A DNA stretch of 64,000 bases from Anaspis maculata (Eukaryota > Arthropoda > Insecta > Coleoptera > Scraptiidae). Position 1 is the stretch's first letter, and every line of letters starts with the position of its first letter. The stretch spans positions 1,726,070 to 1,790,069 of the forward strand of contig OX421967.1 of assembly GCA_949128115.1 (NCBI GenBank), given 5' to 3'. The translations under genes and the position numbers were made by a program. The notes beneath the pieces were generated by a model. It saw nothing but the letters and a program-made list of their open reading frames with translations. It made no database searches and was not told the origin of the DNA. Below, piece by piece: positions 44,201 through 58,300 of this stretch.

Positions 44201-47200
44201 GTTCGTTTGAATCATCAGTTGCGTCTCTTGAAACATTCCGTTGATCAAAATATGGTGTGTCAGCGTCAAAACTACCTTTTTATGGCAAGAACCCAAGACT
44301 AAAAAATTTCTCATTTTACCTTGCTATAGCAAGGCAAATGTTTGTCTTCGAAAAAAGCCATTTTGTTAAGAATTGCTCAATCAATTTGAAAACAGTGTCA
44401 TGTTGTTTGAAGCCCTGATAATAGTCAAGATCTCTGAAATCTTCTCGATTGCACTTCAAGTTGCCGAGAGAAAGTGCTCGGCATTCTGCACTCTTTTGTG
44501 CGGAGTGTTCGTATCTACTTCAACGCCACACGTCTCAGGTTCGTTTAAATCATCAGTTGCGTCTCTTGAAACATTCCGTTGATCAAAATATGGTGTGTCA
44601 GCGTCAAAACTACCTTTTTATGGCAAGAACCCAAGACTCAAAAATTTCACATTTTACCTTGCTATATATAGCAAGGCAAATGTTTGTCTTCAAAAAAAGC
44701 CACTTTGTTAATATTCGCTCAATCAATTTGAGAAACAGTGTCATGTTGTTTGAAGCCCTAATAATAGTCAAGATCTCTGGAATCTCCTCGATTGCACTTC
44801 AAGTTTCCGAGAGAAAGTGCTCAGCATTCTGAACTCTTTTGTGCTGAGTGTTCGTATCTACTTCGACCCCACAAGTCCCAGGATCGTTTAAATCATCAGA
44901 TGCTTCTCTTGAAACATTCCGTTGATCAAAATATGATGAGTCAGCATCAAGACTACCTTTTTATGGCAAGAACCCAAGACTCAAAAATTTCCCATTCTAT
45001 CTTGCTTATAGCAAGGCAAATGTTTGTCTTCAAAAAAAGCCATTTTGTTAAGAATTGCTCAATCAATTTGAAAACAGTGTCATGATGTTTGAAGCCCTAA
45101 TAATAGTCAAGATCTCTGGAATCTCCTCGATTGCACTTCAAGTTGCCGAGAGAAAGTGCTCGGCATTCTGCACTCTTTTGTGCGGAGTGTTCGTATCTAC
45201 TTCGACGCCACACGTCTCAGGTTCGTTTGAATCATCAGTTGCGTCTCTTGAAACATTCCGTTGATCAAAATATGGTGTGTCAGCGTCAAAACTATTTTTT
45301 TATGGCAAGAATCCAAAACTCAAAAATTTCACATTTTACCTTGCTATAGCAAGGCAAATGTTTGTCTTCGAAAAAAGCCATTTTGTTAAGAATTGCTCAA
45401 TCAATTTGAAAACAGTGTCATGTTGTTTGGAGCCCTAATAATAGTAAAAATCTCTGAAATCTTCTCGATTGCACTTTAGGTTTCCGAGAGAAAGTGCTCG
45501 GCATTCTGCACTCTTTTGTGCGGAGTGTTCGTATCTACTTCGACGCCACACGTCTCAGGTCCGTTTAAATCATCAGTTGCGTCTCTTAAAACATTCCGTT
45601 GATCAAAATATGGTGTGTCAGCGTCAAAACTACCTTTTTATGGCAAGAATCCAAAACTCAAAAATTTCACATTTTACCTTGCTATATATAGCAAGGCAAA
45701 TGTTTGTCTTCAAAAAAAGCCACTTTGTTAATAATCGCTCAATCAATTTGAAAACAGTGTCATGTTGTTTGGAGCCCTAGTAATAGTCAAAATCTCTGAA
45801 ATCTTCTCGATTGCACTTTAGGTTTCCGAGAAAAAGTGCTCGGCATTTTGCACTCTTTTGTGCGGAGTGTTCGTATCTACTTCGACGCCACACGTCTCAG
45901 GTTCGTTTGAATCATCAGTTGCGTCTCTTGAAACATTCCGTTGATCAAAATATGGTGTGTCAGCGTCAAAACTACCTTTTTATGGCAAGAACCCAAGACT
46001 AAAAAATTTCTCATTTTACCTTGCTATAGCAAGGCAAATGTTTGTCTTCGAAAAAAGCCATTTTGTTAAGAATTGCTCAATCAATTTGAAAACAGTGTCA
46101 TGTTGTTTGAAGCCCTAATAATAGTCAAGATCTCTGAAATCTTCTCGATTGCACTTCAAGTTGCCGAGAAAAAGTGCTCGGCATTCTGCACTCTTTTGTG
46201 CAGAGTGTTCGTATCTACTTCGACGCCACACGTCTCAGGTTCGTTTAAATCATCAGTTGCTTCTCTTGAAACATTCCGTTGATCAAAATATGGTGTGTCA
46301 GCGTCAAAACTACCTTTTTATGGCAAGAATCCAAAACTCAAAAATTTCACATTTTACCTTGCTATAGCAAGGCAAATGTTTGTCTTCAAAAAAAGCCACT
46401 TTGTTAATAATCGCTCAATCAATTTGAAAACAGTGTCATGTTGTTTGAAGCCCTAATAATAGTCAAGATCTCTGAAATCTTCTCGATTGCACTTTAGGTT
46501 TCCGAGAGAAAGTGCTCGGCATTCTGCACTCTTTTGTGCGGAGTGTTCGTATCTACTTTGACGCCACACGTCTCAGGTTCGTTTAAATCATCAGTTGCGT
46601 CTCTTTAATCATTCCGTTGATCAAAATATGGTGTGTCAGCGTCAAAACTACCTTTTTATGGCAAGAACCCAAGACTCAAAAATCTCTCATTTTACCTTGC
46701 TATAGCAAGGCAAATGTTTGTCTTCGAAAAAAGCCATTTTGTTAAGAATTGCTCAATCAATTTGAAAACAGTGTCATGTTGTTTGGAGCCCTAATAATAG
46801 TAAAAATCTCTGAAATCTTCTCGATTGCACTTTAGGTTTCCGAGAGAAAGTGCTCGGCATTCTGCACTCTTTTGTGCGGAGTGTTCGTATCTACTTCGAC
46901 GCCACACGTCTCAGGTCCGTTTAAATCATCAGTTGCGTCTCTTAAAACATTCCGTTGATCAAAATATGGTGTGTCAGCGTCAAAACTACCTTTTTATGGC
47001 AAGAATCCAAAACTCAAAAATTTCACATTTTACCTTGCTATATATAGCAAGGCAAATGTTTGTCTTCAAAAAAAGCCACTTTGTTAATAATCGCTCAATC
47101 AATTTGAAAACAGTGTCATGTTGTTTGGAGCTCTAGTAATAGTCAAAATCTCTGAAATCTTCTCGATTGCACTTTAGGTTTCCGAGAAAAAGTGCTCGGC

Positions 47201-49260
47201 ATTTTGCACTCTTTTGTGCGGAGTGTTCGTATCTACTTCGACGCCACACGTCTCAGGTTCGTTTGAATCATCAGTTGCTTCTCTTGAAACATTCCGTTGA
47301 TCAAAATATGGTGTGTCAGCGTCAAAACTACCTTTTTATGGCAAGAATCCAAGACTCAAAAATTTCTCATTTTACCTTGCTATAGCAAGGCAAATGTTTG
47401 TCTTCAAAAAAAGCCACTCTGTTAATAATCGCTCAATCAATTTGAAAACAGTGTCATGTTGTTTGGAGCCCTAATAATAGTCAATATCTCTGAAATCTTC
47501 TCGATTGCACTTTAGGTTTCCGAGAAAAAGTGCTCGGCATTTTGCACTCTTTTGTGCGGAGTGTTCGTATCTACTTCGACGCCACACGTCTCAGGTTCGT
47601 TTGAATCATCAGTTGCGTCTCTTGAAACATTCCGTTGATCAAAATATGGTGTGTCAGCGTCAAAACTACCTTTTTATGGCAAGAACCCAAGACTAAAAAA
47701 TTTCTCATTTTACCTTGCTATAGCAAGGCAAATGTTTGTCTTCGAAAAAAGCCATTTTGTTAAGAATTGCTCAATCAATTTGAAAACAGTGTCATGTTGT
47801 TTGAAGCCCTAATAATAGTCAAGATCTCTGAAATCTTCTCGATTGCACTTCAAGTTGCCGAGAAAAAGTGCTCGGCATTCTGCACTCTTTTGTGCAGAGT
47901 GTTCGTATCTACTTCGACGCCACACGTCTCAGGTTCGTTTAAATCATCAGTTGCGCCTCTTAAAACATTCTGTTGATCAAAATATGGTGTGTCAGCGTCA
48001 AAACTACCTTTTTATGGCAAGAACCCAAAACTCAAAAATTTCACATTTTACCTTGCTATAGCAAGGCAAATGTTTGTCTTCAAAAAAAGCCACTTTGTTA
48101 ATAATCGCTCAATCAATTTAAAAACAGTGTCATGTTGTTTGGAGCCCTAATAATAGTCAAAATCTCTGAAATCTTCTCGATTGCACTTTAGGTTTCCGAG
48201 AAAAAGTGCTCGGCATTTTGCACTCTTTTGTGCGGAGTGTTCGTATCTACTTCGACGCCACACGTCTCAGGTTCGTTTGAATCATCAGTTGCGTCTCTTG
48301 AAACATTCCGTTGATCAAAATATGGTGTGTCAGCGTCAAAACTACCTTTTTATGGCAAGAACCCAAGACTAAAAAATTTCTCATTTTACCTTGCTATAGC
48401 AAGGCAAATGTTTGTCTTCGAAAAAAGCCATTTTGTTAAGAATTGCTCAATCAATTTGAAAACAGTGTCATGTTGTTTGAAGCCCTGATAATAGTCAAGA
48501 TCTCTGAAATCTTCTCGATTGCACTTCAAGTTGCCGAGAGAAAGTGCTCGGCATTCTGCACTCTTTTGTGCGGAGTGTTCGTATCTACTTCAACGCCACA
48601 CGTCTCAGGTTCGTTTAAATCATCAGTTGCGTCTCTTGAAACATTCCGTTGATCAAAATATGGTGTGTCAGCGTCAAAACTACCTTTTTATGGCAAGAAC
48701 CCAAGACTCAAAAATTTCACATTTTACCTTGCTATATATAGCAAGGCAAATGTTTGTCTTCAAAAAAAGCCACTTTGTTAATATTCGCTCAATCAATTTG
48801 AGAAACAGTGTCATGTTGTTTGAAGCCCTAATAATAGTCAAGATCTCTGGAATCTCCTCGATTGCACTTCAAGTTTCCGAGAGAAAGTGCTCAGCATTCT
48901 GAACTCTTTTGTGCTGAGTGTTCGTATCTACTTCGACCCCACAAGTCCCAGGATCGTTTAAATCATCAGATGCTTCTCTTGAAACATTCCGTTGATCAAA
49001 ATATGATGAGTCAGCATCAAGACTACCTTTTTATGGCAAGAACCCAAGACTCAAAAATTTCCCATTCTATCTTGCTTATAGCAAGGCAAATGTTTGTCTT
49101 CAAAAAAAGCCATTTTGTTAAGAATTGCTCAATCAATTTGAAAACAGTGTCATGATGTTTGAAGCCCTAATAATAGTCAAGATCTCTGGAATCTCCTCGA
49201 TTGCACTTCAAGTTGCCGAGAGAAAGTGCTCGGCATTCTGCACTCTTTTGTGCGGAGTGT
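41262..49260 (+). repeat. Two tandem copies of a 12-monomer (4,070-bp) higher-order repeat
   Basis: Every diagnostic monomer of 41,399-45,131 recurs 4,070 bp later at 45,469-49,201, in the same order: the TATATATA-expanded palindromes, the GCGCCTCTT variant (43,873 and 47,943) and the CCCCACAAGTCCC monomer. The copies differ visibly near the junction, around 45,180-45,345 compared with 49,250 and 41,262. Confidence 0.88.
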
Positions 49261-52200
49261 TCGTATCTACTTCAACGCCACACGTCTCAGGTTCGTTTAA
49301 ATCATCAGTTGCGTCTCTTGAAACATTCCGTTGATCAAAATATGGTGTGTCAGCGTCAAAACTACCTTTTTATGGCAAGAATCCAAAACTCAAAAATTTC
49401 ACATTTTACCTTGCTATAGCAAGGCAAATGTTTGTCTTCAAAAAAAGCCACTTTGTTAATAATCGCTGAATCAATTTGAAAACAGTGTCATGTTGTTTGA
49501 AGCCCTAATAATAGTCAAGATCTCTGAAATCTTCTCGATTGCACTTTAGGTTTCCGAGAGAAAGTGCTCGGCATTTTGCACTCTTTTGTGCGGAGTGTTC
49601 GTATCTACTTCGACGCCACACGTTTCAGGTTTGTTTAAATCATCAGTTGCGTCTCTTTAATCATTCCGTTGATCAAAATATGGTGTGTCAGCGTCAAAAC
49701 TACCTTTTTATGGCAAGAATCCAAAACTCAAAAATTTCACATTTTACCTTGCTATAGCAAGGCAAATGTTTGTCTTCAAAAAAAGCCACTTTGTTAATAA
49801 TCGCTCAATCAATTTGAAAACAGTGTCATGTTGTTTGAAGCCCTAATAATAGTCAAGATCTCTGAAATCTTCTCGATTGCACTTTAGGTTTCCGAGAGAA
49901 AGTGCTCGGCATTCTGCACTCTTTTGTGCGGAGTGTTCGTATCTACTTTGACGCCACACGTCTCAGGTTCGTTTAAATCATCAGTTGCGTCTCTTTAATC
50001 ATTCCGTTGATCAAAATATGGTGTGTCAGCGTCAAAACTACCTTTTTATGGCAAGAACCCAAGACTCAAAAATCTCTCATTTTACCTTGCTATAGCAAGG
50101 CAAATGTTTGTCTTCGAAAAAAGCCATTTTGTTAAGAATTGCTCAATCAATTTGAAAACAGTGTCATGTTGTTTGGAGCCCTAATAATAGTAAAAATCTC
50201 TGAAATCTTCTCGATTGCACTTTAGGTTTCCGAGAGAAAGTGCTCGGCATTCTGCACTCTTTTGTGCGGAGTGTTCGTATCTACTTCGACGCCACACGTC
50301 TCAGGTTCGTTTGAATCATCAGTTGCGTCTCTTGAAACATTCCGTTGATCAAAATATGGTGTGTCAGCGTCAAAACTATTTTTTTATGGCAAGAATCCAA
50401 AACTCAAAAATTTCACATTTTACCTTGCTATAGCAAGGCAAATGTTTGTCTTCAAAAAAAGCCACTTTGTTAATAATCGCTCAATCAATTTGAAAACAGT
50501 GTCATGTTGTTTGGAGCCCTAATAATAGTCATAATCTCTGAAATCTCCTCGATTGCACTTTAGGTTTCCGAGAAAAAAAGCTCGGCATTTTGCACTCTTT
50601 TGTGCGGAGTGTTCGTATCTACTTCGACGCCACACGTCTCAGGTTCGTTTGAATCATCAGTTGCTTCTCTTGAAACATTCCGTTGATCAAAATATGGTGT
50701 GTCAGCGTCAAAACTACCTTTCCATGGCAAGAACCCAAGACTAAAAAATTTCTCATTTTACCTTGCTATAGCAAGGCAAATGTTTGTCTTCAAAAAAAGC
50801 CACTTTGTTAATAATCGCTCAATCAATTTGAAAACAGTGTCATGTTGTTTGGAGCCCTAATAATAGTCAATATCTCTGAAATCTTCTCGATTGCACTTTA
50901 GGTTTCCGAGAAAAAGTGCTCGGCATTTTGCACTCTTTTGTGCGGAGTGTTCGTATCTACTTCGACGCCACACGTCTCAGGTTCGTTTGAATCATCAGTT
51001 GCGTCTCTTGAAACATTCCGTTGATCAAAATATGGTGTGTCAGCGTCAAAACTATTTTTTTATGGCAAGAATCCAAAACTCAAAAATTTCACATTTTACC
51101 TTGCTATAGCAAGGCAAATGTTTGTCTTCAAAAAAAGCCACTTTGTTAATAATCGCTCAATCAATTTGAAAACAGTGTCATGTTGTTTGGAGCCCTAATA
51201 ATAGTCATAATCTCTGAAATCTTCTCGATTGCACTTTAGGTTTCCGAGAAAAAAAGCTCGGCATTTTGCACTCTTTTGTGCGGAGTGTTCGTATCTACTT
51301 CGACGCCACACGTCTCAGGTTCGTTTGAATCATCAGTTGCTTCTCTTGAAACATTCCGTTGATCAAAATATGGTGTGTCAGCGTCAAAACTACCTTTTTA
51401 TGGCAAGAATCCAAGACTCAAAAATTTCTCATTTTACCTTGCTATAGCAAGGCAAATGTTTGTCTTCAAAAAAAGCCACTTTGTTAATAATCGCTCAATC
51501 AATTTGAAAACAGTGTCATGTTGTTTGGAGCCCTAATAATAGTCAATATCTCTGAAATCTTCTCGATTGCACTTTAGGTTTCCGAGAAAAAGTGCTCGGC
51601 ATTTTGCACTCTTTTGTGCGGAGTGTTCGTATCTACTTCGACGCCACACGTCTCAGGTTCGTTTGAATCATCAGTTGCGTCTCTTGAAACATTCCGTTGA
51701 TCAAAATATGGTGTGTCAGCGTCAAAACTATTTTTTTATGGCAAGAATCCAAAACTCAAAAATTTCACATTTTACCTTGCTATAGCAAGGCAAATGTTTG
51801 TCTTCAAAAAAAGCCACTTTGTTAATAATCGCTCAATCAATTTGAAAACAGTGTCATGTTGTTTGGAGCCCTAATAATAGTCATAATCTCTGAAATCTTC
51901 TCGATTGCACTTTAGGTTTCCGAGAAAAAAAGCTCGGCATTTTGCACTCTTTTGTGCGGAGTGTTCGTATCTACTTCGACGCCACACGTCTCAGGTTCGT
52001 TTGAATCATCAGTTGCTTCTCTTGAAACATTCCGTTGATCAAAATATGGTGTGTCAGCGTCAAAACTACCTTTTTATGGCAAGAACCCAAGACTAAAAAA
52101 TTTCTCATTTTACCTTGCTATAGCAAGGCAAATGTTTGTCTTCGAAAAAAGCCATTTTGTTAAGAATTGCTCAATCAATTTGAAAACAGTGTCATGTTGT

Positions 52201-55129
52201 TTGAAGCCCTAATAATAGTCAAGATCTCTGAAATCTTCTCGATTGCACTTCAAGTTGCCGAGAAAAAGTGCTCGGCATTCTGCACTCTTTTGTGCAGAGT
52301 GTTCGTATCTACTTCGACGCCACACGTCTCAGGTTCGTTTAAATCATCAGTTGCGTCTCTTAAAACATTCTGTTGATCAAAATATGGTGTGTCAGCGTCA
52401 AAACTACCTTTTTATGGCCAGAATCCAAGACTCAAAAATTTCACATTTTACCTTGCTATAGCAAGGCAAATGTTTGTCTTCAAAAAAAGCCACTTTGTTG
52501 ATAATCGCTCAATCAATTTGAAAACAGTGTCATGTTGTTTGGAGCCCTAATAATAGTCATAATCTCTGAAATCTTCTCGATTGCACTTTAGGTTTCCGAG
52601 AAAAAAAGCTCGGCATTTTGCACTCTTTTGTGCGGAGTGTTCGTATCTACTTCGACGCCACACGTCTCAGGTTCGTTTGAATCATCAGTTGCTTCTCTTG
52701 AAACATTCCGTTGATCAAAATATGGTGTGTCAGCGTCAAAACTACCTTTTTATGGCAAGAACCCAAGACTAAAAAATTTCTCATTTTACCTTGCTATAGC
52801 AAGGCAAATGTTTGTCTTCGAAAAAAGCCATTTTGTTAAGAATTGCTCAATCAATTTGAAAACAGTGTCATGTTGTTTGAAGCCCTAATAATAGTCAAGA
52901 TCTCTGAAATCTTCTCGATTGCACTTCAAGTTGCCGAGAAAAAGTGCTCGGCATTCTGCACTCTTTTGTGCGGAGTGTTCGTATCTACTTCAACGCCACA
53001 CGTCTCAGGTTCGTTTAAATCATCAGTTGCGTCTCTTGAAACATTCCGTTGATCAAAATATGGTGTGTCAGCGTCAAAACTACCTTTTTATGGCCAGAAT
53101 CCAAGACTCAAAAATTTCACATTTTACCTTGCTATAGCAAGGCAAATGTTTGTCTTCAAAAAAAGCCACTTTGTTGATAATCGCTCAATCAATTTGAAAA
53201 CAGTGTCATGTTGTTTGGAGCCCTAATAACAGTAAAAATCTCTGAAATCTTCTCGATTGCACTTTAGGTTTCCGAGAAAAAGTGCTCGGCATTTTGCACT
53301 CTTTTGTGCGGAGTGTTCGTATCTACTTCGACGCCACACGTCTCAGGTTCGTTTGAATCATCAGTTGCGTCTCTTGAAACATTCCGTTGATCAAAATATG
53401 GTGTGTCAGCGTCAAAACTACCTTTTTATGGCAAGAACCCAAGACTAAAAAATTTCTCATTTTACCTTGCTATAGCAAGGCAAATGTTTGTCTTCGAAAA
53501 AAGCCATTTTGTTAAGAATTGCTCAATCAATTTGAAAACAGTGTCATGTTGTTTGAAGCCCTGATAATAGTCAAGATCTCTGAAATCTTCTCGATTGCAC
53601 TTCAAGTTGCCGAGAGAAAGTGCTCGGCATTCTGCACTCTTTTGTGCGGAGTGTTCGTATCTACTTCAACGCCACACGTCTCAGGTTCGTTTAAATCATC
53701 AGTTGCGTCTCTTGAAACATTCCGTTGATCAAAATATGGTGTGTCAGCGTCAAAACTACCTTTTTATGGCAAGAATCCAAGACTCAAAAATTTCACATTT
53801 TACCTTGCTATAGCAAGGCAAATGTTTGTCTTCAAAAAAAGCCACTTTGTTGATAATCGCTCAATCAATTTGAAAACAGTGTCATGTTGTTTGGAGCCCT
53901 GATAATAGTAAAAATCTCTGAAATCTTCTCGATTGCACTTTAGGTTTCCGAGAGAAAGTGCTCGGCATTCTGCACTCTTTTGTGCGGAGTGTTCGTATCT
54001 ACTTCGACGCCACACGTCTCAGGTTCGTTTGAATCATCAGTTGCGTCTCTTGAAACATTCCGTTGATCAAAATATGGTGTGTCAGCGTCAAAACTACCTT
54101 TTTATGGCAAGAACCCAAAACTCAAAAATTTCACATTTTACCTTGCTATAGCAAGGCAAATGTTTGTCTTCAAAAAAAGCCATTTTGTAAGGAATTGCTC
54201 AATCAATTTGAAAACAGTGTCATGTTGTTTGAAGCCCTGATAATAGTCAAGATCTCTGAAATCTTCTCGATTGCACTTCAAGTTGCCGAGAGAAAGTGCT
54301 CGGCATTCTGCACTCTTTTGTGCGGAGTGTTCGTATCTACTTCAACGCCACACGTCTCAGGTTCGTTTAAATCATCAGTTGCGTCTCTTGAAACATTCCG
54401 TTGATCAAAATATGGTGTGTCAGCGTCAAAACTACCTTTTTATGGCCAGAATCCAAGACTCAAAAATTTCACATTTTATAGCAAGGCAAATGTTTGTCTT
54501 CAAAAAAAGCCACTTTGTTGATAATCGCTCAATCAATTTGAAAACAGTGTCATGTTGTTTGGAGCCCTAATAATAGTAAAAATCTCTGAAATCTTCTCGA
54601 TTGCACTTTAGGTTTCCGAGAGAAAGTGCTCGGCATTCTGCACTCTTTTGTGCGGAGTGTTCGTATCTACTTCGACGCCACACGTCTCAGGTTCGTTTGA
54701 ATCATCAGTTGCGTCTCTTGAAACATTCCGTTGATCAAAATATGGTGTGTCAGCGTCAAAACTACCTTTTTATGGCAAGAACCCAAAACTCAAAAATTTC
54801 ACATTTTACCTTGCTATAGCAAGGCAAATGTTTGTCTTCAAAAAAAGCCATTTTGTAAGGAATTGCTCAATCAATTTGAAAACAGTGTCATGTTGTTTGG
54901 AGCCCTAATAATAGTAAAAGTCTCTGAAATCTTCTCGATTGCACTTTAGGTTTCCGAGAGAAAGTGCTCGGCATTCTGCACTCTTTTGTGCGGAGTGTTC
55001 GTATCTACTTCGACGCCACACGTCTCAGGTTCGTTTGAATCATCAGTTGCTTCTCTTGAAACATTCCGTTGATCAAAATATGGTGTGTCAGCGTCAAAAC
55101 TACCTTTTTATGGCAAGAATCCAAGACTC

Positions 55130-55134
55130 AAAAA
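55130..55134. repeat. Target-site duplication, left copy (AAAAA)
   Basis: Five A residues directly before the left LTR, matched by 59,736-59,740. An intact monomer reads ACTCAAAAATTTCTC here with one such run, so the five bases were duplicated on insertion. Confidence 0.8.
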
Positions 55135-55347
55135 TGTAATGTATGTCATTAATTGGTACGCCACTGGCTGCCCTGTAATGTCGGTAACTGAATAAATGAC
55201 AGTCGCTCACGCGGTGTGCATTGACAGCGCGGGATGACGACTACCACTGTCACGATTTGCTAAATGGTGTCTTTTATTAAAACCTCGTACTTAATAAAGT
55301 AGCGCCGTTCCTGATCAAGAACCCCGATGTTAAGTGTGGACACAACA
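55135..55347 (+). repeat. 5' LTR (213 bp)
   Basis: Begins TGTAATGTATG and ends GGACACAACA. It contains AATAAA at 55,191-55,196 and 55,293-55,298. I find no difference from the 3' LTR when reading both through. Confidence 0.93.
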
Positions 55348-55350
55348 TTC

Positions 55351-55360
55351 TGGCGACGAA
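55351..55360 (+). promoter_or_regulatory. Primer-binding site, tRNA-Ser type
   Basis: TGGCGACGAA starts three bases after the LTR. TGG pairs with the tRNA CCA end, and the following CGACGA fits the acceptor stem of a eukaryotic tRNA-Ser. The Gag ATG follows immediately at 55,361. Confidence 0.6.
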
Positions 55361-58300
55361 ATGGCTTTGATCGGGAATATTGAGCAGTTCGATGGGCAGG
55401 ACTTCGAATCGTACTTGGAACGTGTGGAACACCTCTTCGAAGTAAATGTGGTCGAAGACGACAAAAAGGTCTCGTTGTTCATCACGCTGGCGGGAGCAGA
55501 AGTTTACAAGACGTTGAAGAATCTGGTAGCCCCGCAGAAGCCCAACCAATTAACGTTTGTGGAAGTCACGACTCTGTTAAGAAAACACTACAGCCCAGCA
55601 GTTTCGGAAATTTACGAAAGATTTGTTTTTAACCAGTGTATCCAGAAGAAAGATCAGTCGATTGCGCAGTACATAGTGGAGATTCGTAAACTTGCCAGTA
55701 CCTGCAATTTCGGGCAGTTCTTGGACGATGCCCTGAGAGATCGATTTGTCTGTGGGATTAGGTCTGAAAACATTCAGAAGAAATTGTTGGCTGACGATGC
55801 GTTAACGTTTGCAACAGCATGTCAACAAGCACAAGCAGCGGAATTGGCAAATAGACAAGCTAAATCGCTTGCAGAAGGTGGTGCAGCAGAAGAGCAAGAT
55901 GTGCACTTTGTTCGGAAAGTTAAGAAACAGCAGTTCAAGAACACGAAGCAGTCGAAATATGGAAATTCAAAAACCAGCACAAAAGCAGAAGTCAAGTGTG
56001 GACAATGTGGCCGGAGTCACCCAAAGGACCAGTGTCCTGCAGCTAAATGGAAATGCTATGGTTGCTCCAGGTTTGGCCATATACGGAAGCTTTGTCCAGC
56101 TAGTGGCGTCGATGCTGTCGAAGAGTCTGCAGAGTCCGAAGAGAAGGCTGCAGCGGCTGAAGTAAATGAAGATTTATTCGGTCTTCATCATGTGAATGTT
56201 CCTGTAAGTTTTCCACATCGAGTTTGCCTGAACGTCAATGGCAAATGGTGCGACTTTGAGGTTGACACAGGAGCATGTAAGACAGTAATTTCGGTGAATA
56301 AATTTAAGAATTTGTTTAATGTACCTTTGTCAAAAGTTGCTTACAAATTGAATGTAGTATCTGGTCAAAACATCAAAGCAATTGGTGAATGCAAAGTCAC
56401 GGTGCGACATCAAGGAGAATTGTACCGATTGGTTTTGACGGTGATAGAGTCATCCAAGGATTTTGTGCCTTTGTTGGGTAGGGATTGGCTGAGTCAATTG
56501 TATCCAAATTGGAAAAATACCTTCGAGAGTGAAAAGCATGTCAATTTTGTAAAAGAAAACTTGTGTGGTATTGATGAGCTCAAGAAAGAGTTTCCAGATG
56601 TTTTTGATGCAAATTTGTGTAAGCCGATCAATGAATTTGAAGTAAAATTTCAAGTAAAAGATGAGGTGGTACCGGTGGTAAAAAGACCTTATGGAATGCC
56701 TTTTGCATTGAGGTCAAAAGTAGAGAAAAAACTGAAACAAATGGAAAAAGTGGGGATTATCAAGAAAGTTAACCACTGTGAATGGGCGGCACCCATTGTA
56801 ATAGTCCCAAAAAAAAATGGCGATGTGAGAATTTGTTCAGATTTTCGATTGACTGTCAATAAAGCATTAAAGATCGATCAGTATCCGATACCAAAACCAG
56901 AGGACATTTTTGCGAGTTTAGCAGGTGGAAAGGTATTCACTGTTTTAGACTTGACAGGTGCGTATCAACAATTGAAAGTACATCCTGAGTTCCAGAAGTA
57001 TTTGACTGTATCGACACACGTTGGTTTGTTTCAATTCACGCGATTAACTTACGGTATAGCAGCAGCGCCTGCTATTTTTCAGTCGGTAATGGATCAGATT
57101 CTAAGTGGAATTCCTGGAAAAGTAAGTTGTTATTTGGATGATATCCTGATCGCAGGTGAGACTGTTGAGGAAGCACAGATGACCGTGAGATTGGTTTTGG
57201 AAAGGTTGAGTAAGTTCAATGTGAAGATTAACATGGACAAGTCAAAATTTTTCATGGATGAGGTAGAATACCTGGGTCACAGAGTAGACAGGGAAGGTAT
57301 ACATCCAACAGATGAAAAAGTACGTGCAATCAGGGATGCGCCTGAGCCCAAAGACGTGACGCAGCTACGCGCTTATTTGGGGTTGTTGAATTATTACGGT
57401 AAATTCGTGCCCATGCTATCGTCACAGTTGAAACCTTTGTACAGGCTATTGGAAAAAGGTGTAAAATTTGAATTTGACGAAAAATGCCGGAAAGCATTTC
57501 TTCTGAGTAAAGAATCAATTACCCAAAGTAACGTGTTGGCACACTACGATCCAAACAAGACGTTGGTTATTTCGTGTGACAGTAGTTCGTATGGAGTAGG
57601 CGGTGTTTTAAGCCATAGAGAGAACGGAATCGAAAAGCCAATCATGTTTGTGTCCAGTACGTTGTCGAAAGCAGAGCAAAACTACTCACAACTCGAGAAG
57701 GAAGCTTTAGCTATCATATTTTGTGTGAAACGGTTTCACAAGTACATTTTTGGTCGAAAATTTATTTTGGTGTCTGACCACCAGCCACTAAAAGTCATTT
57801 TCAACCCTGATAAAAACATTTCGGTCATGTCAGCGTCGAGGATCATCCGTTGGAATATCATTTTGTCGGCGTATGATTATAAAATTGAGTACAGGAAGGG
57901 AACGCAGTTGTTCGAGGCGGATATGTTGTCGCGTTTACCTTTGGCAGGTGAAACTGGCATCGATAGTTCGATACACTCTTTTAGTTTGAGTGAGGAATTG
58001 CCATTGACATACGTTGATATCGCCAACTGTACCAAGAAAGACTCGACACTAGTAAAAGTCATGGATTATGTAAAATCAGGTTGGCCCAGTAAAGTAAATT
58101 CTGAGGAATTGAAGCCCTATTTTTTGAAACGGAACGAACTGTCCGTGGAAGAAAATTGTGTGTTGCTTGGAGCAAGAGTGGTAGTTCCAGAGAGTTTACA
58201 GAAAGAGGTACTTCAGTTGTTGCATGAGGATCATATGGGGATCGTAAGATCGAAGATTTTGGCAAGATCTGTATTCTGGTGGCCAGGAATGCAAAATGAT

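Larger units (their letters stand above)
10025..55134 (+). repeat. 338-bp satellite array, main block (~133 monomers, head to tail)
   Basis: Uninterrupted tandem monomers of 338 bp (337-343 after small indels), all in the same orientation. Landmarks in each monomer are TTGCACTTTAGGTTTCCGAG, CACACGTCTCAGG, CCGTTGATCAAAATATGG (holding the palindrome TTGATCAA), the 16-bp palindrome CCTTGCTATAGCAAGG, and GCCCTAATAATAGTCAA. Recurrent variant classes (for example TTTAGGTTTCC versus TTCAAGTTGCC; GTGCGGAG versus GTGCAGAG; an unusual class with CGACCCCACAAGTCCC) repeat in fixed order and form higher-order blocks. 338 is twice 169, close to two nucleosome repeats. Short open frames of 63-127 codons recur in every monomer but start at TTG and vary as a repeat would; they are not genes. 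The first monomer is cut at the Maverick junction, the last by the LTR element. Confidence 0.98.

Noticed and set aside
10283..55139. Over a hundred plus-strand open frames of 60-127 codons, some 113-127 aa long, with strongly conserved peptides
   Set aside because: They recur every 338 bp with the satellite, begin at TTG or inside the repeat, lack individual promoters, and change phase and length with simple indels. They are shadows of a tandem repeat.
55277..55549. 90-aa minus-strand frame across the 5' LTR and gag
   Set aside because: Antisense shadow of gag with no features of its own.
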